A DNA stretch of 5,764 nucleotides from JBNKEI01 sp050288705 (GTDB taxonomy: Bacteria; Myxococcota; Myxococcia; Myxococcales; UBA5297): NCBI GenBank assembly GCA_050288705.1, contig JBNKEI010000075.1, forward strand, positions 1 through 5,764, written 5' to 3'. Shown piece by piece: positions 5,761-5,764 of the stretch. A model generated the notes under the pieces. That model did no database searches. It was not told the origin of the DNA and saw nothing but the letters and a program-made list of their open reading frames with translations. The number at the start of each line of letters is the position of its first letter. Position 1 is the first letter of the stretch. The translations under genes were made by a program, and so were the position numbers.

Positions 5761-5764
5761 CAAG

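Overview
The window is a stretch of a mid-GC, Gram-negative genome. It holds one three-gene, plus-strand cluster of exported envelope proteins, flanked by repeat-rich, gene-poor DNA. Two of the three proteins have clear lipoprotein signal peptides. The third pairs a PEGA domain with a C-terminal two-helix hairpin and a short strand-like tail, and the large lipoprotein opens with a Cys-rich segment of the C-x-SDSDC-type. That style of secretome is familiar from Myxococcota and related former Deltaproteobacteria (including Bradymonadia-like lineages). This placement is inferred from protein architecture, not from a marker gene.

Layout. Positions 1-112 are a perfect 13-bp tandem array (eight full units plus a partial one) that runs off the left edge. 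Positions 113-412 hold no convincing gene, but do contain a candidate extended -10 promoter (292-300) and three copies of TTGGTTA spaced exactly 18 bp apart, just before the first start codon. Gene 1 (413-1357) encodes a coiled-coil lipoprotein. Gene 2 (1484-2593, with the start moved from an upstream TTG to an ATG) encodes a signal peptide, a TolB/CsgG-like N-terminal region, a PEGA domain and two transmembrane helices. Gene 3 (2619-5201) encodes an 860-residue lipoprotein with Cys-rich modules, Ig-like beta regions and a C-terminal PQQ-type beta-propeller of about seven blades. A 12-bp hairpin (5212-5244) follows its stop.

The right end (5245-5764) looks like an accessory or decaying region. 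It has a doubtful small ORF, two adjacent palindromes (the second a classic ATTCCCGC/GCGGGAAT REP or dRS3-like repeat), and the 3' remnant of a GIY-YIG nuclease gene. Removing one base from an A7 run restores the conserved C-terminus of that remnant.

How the genes may work together: genes 2 and 3 are 25 bp apart and almost certainly co-transcribed. Gene 1 lies 126 bp upstream on the same strand. All three products should act in the periplasm or at the membranes, so an envelope-associated complex is a reasonable hypothesis. No enzyme active site is visible in any of them, and no biochemical function can be assigned from sequence alone.
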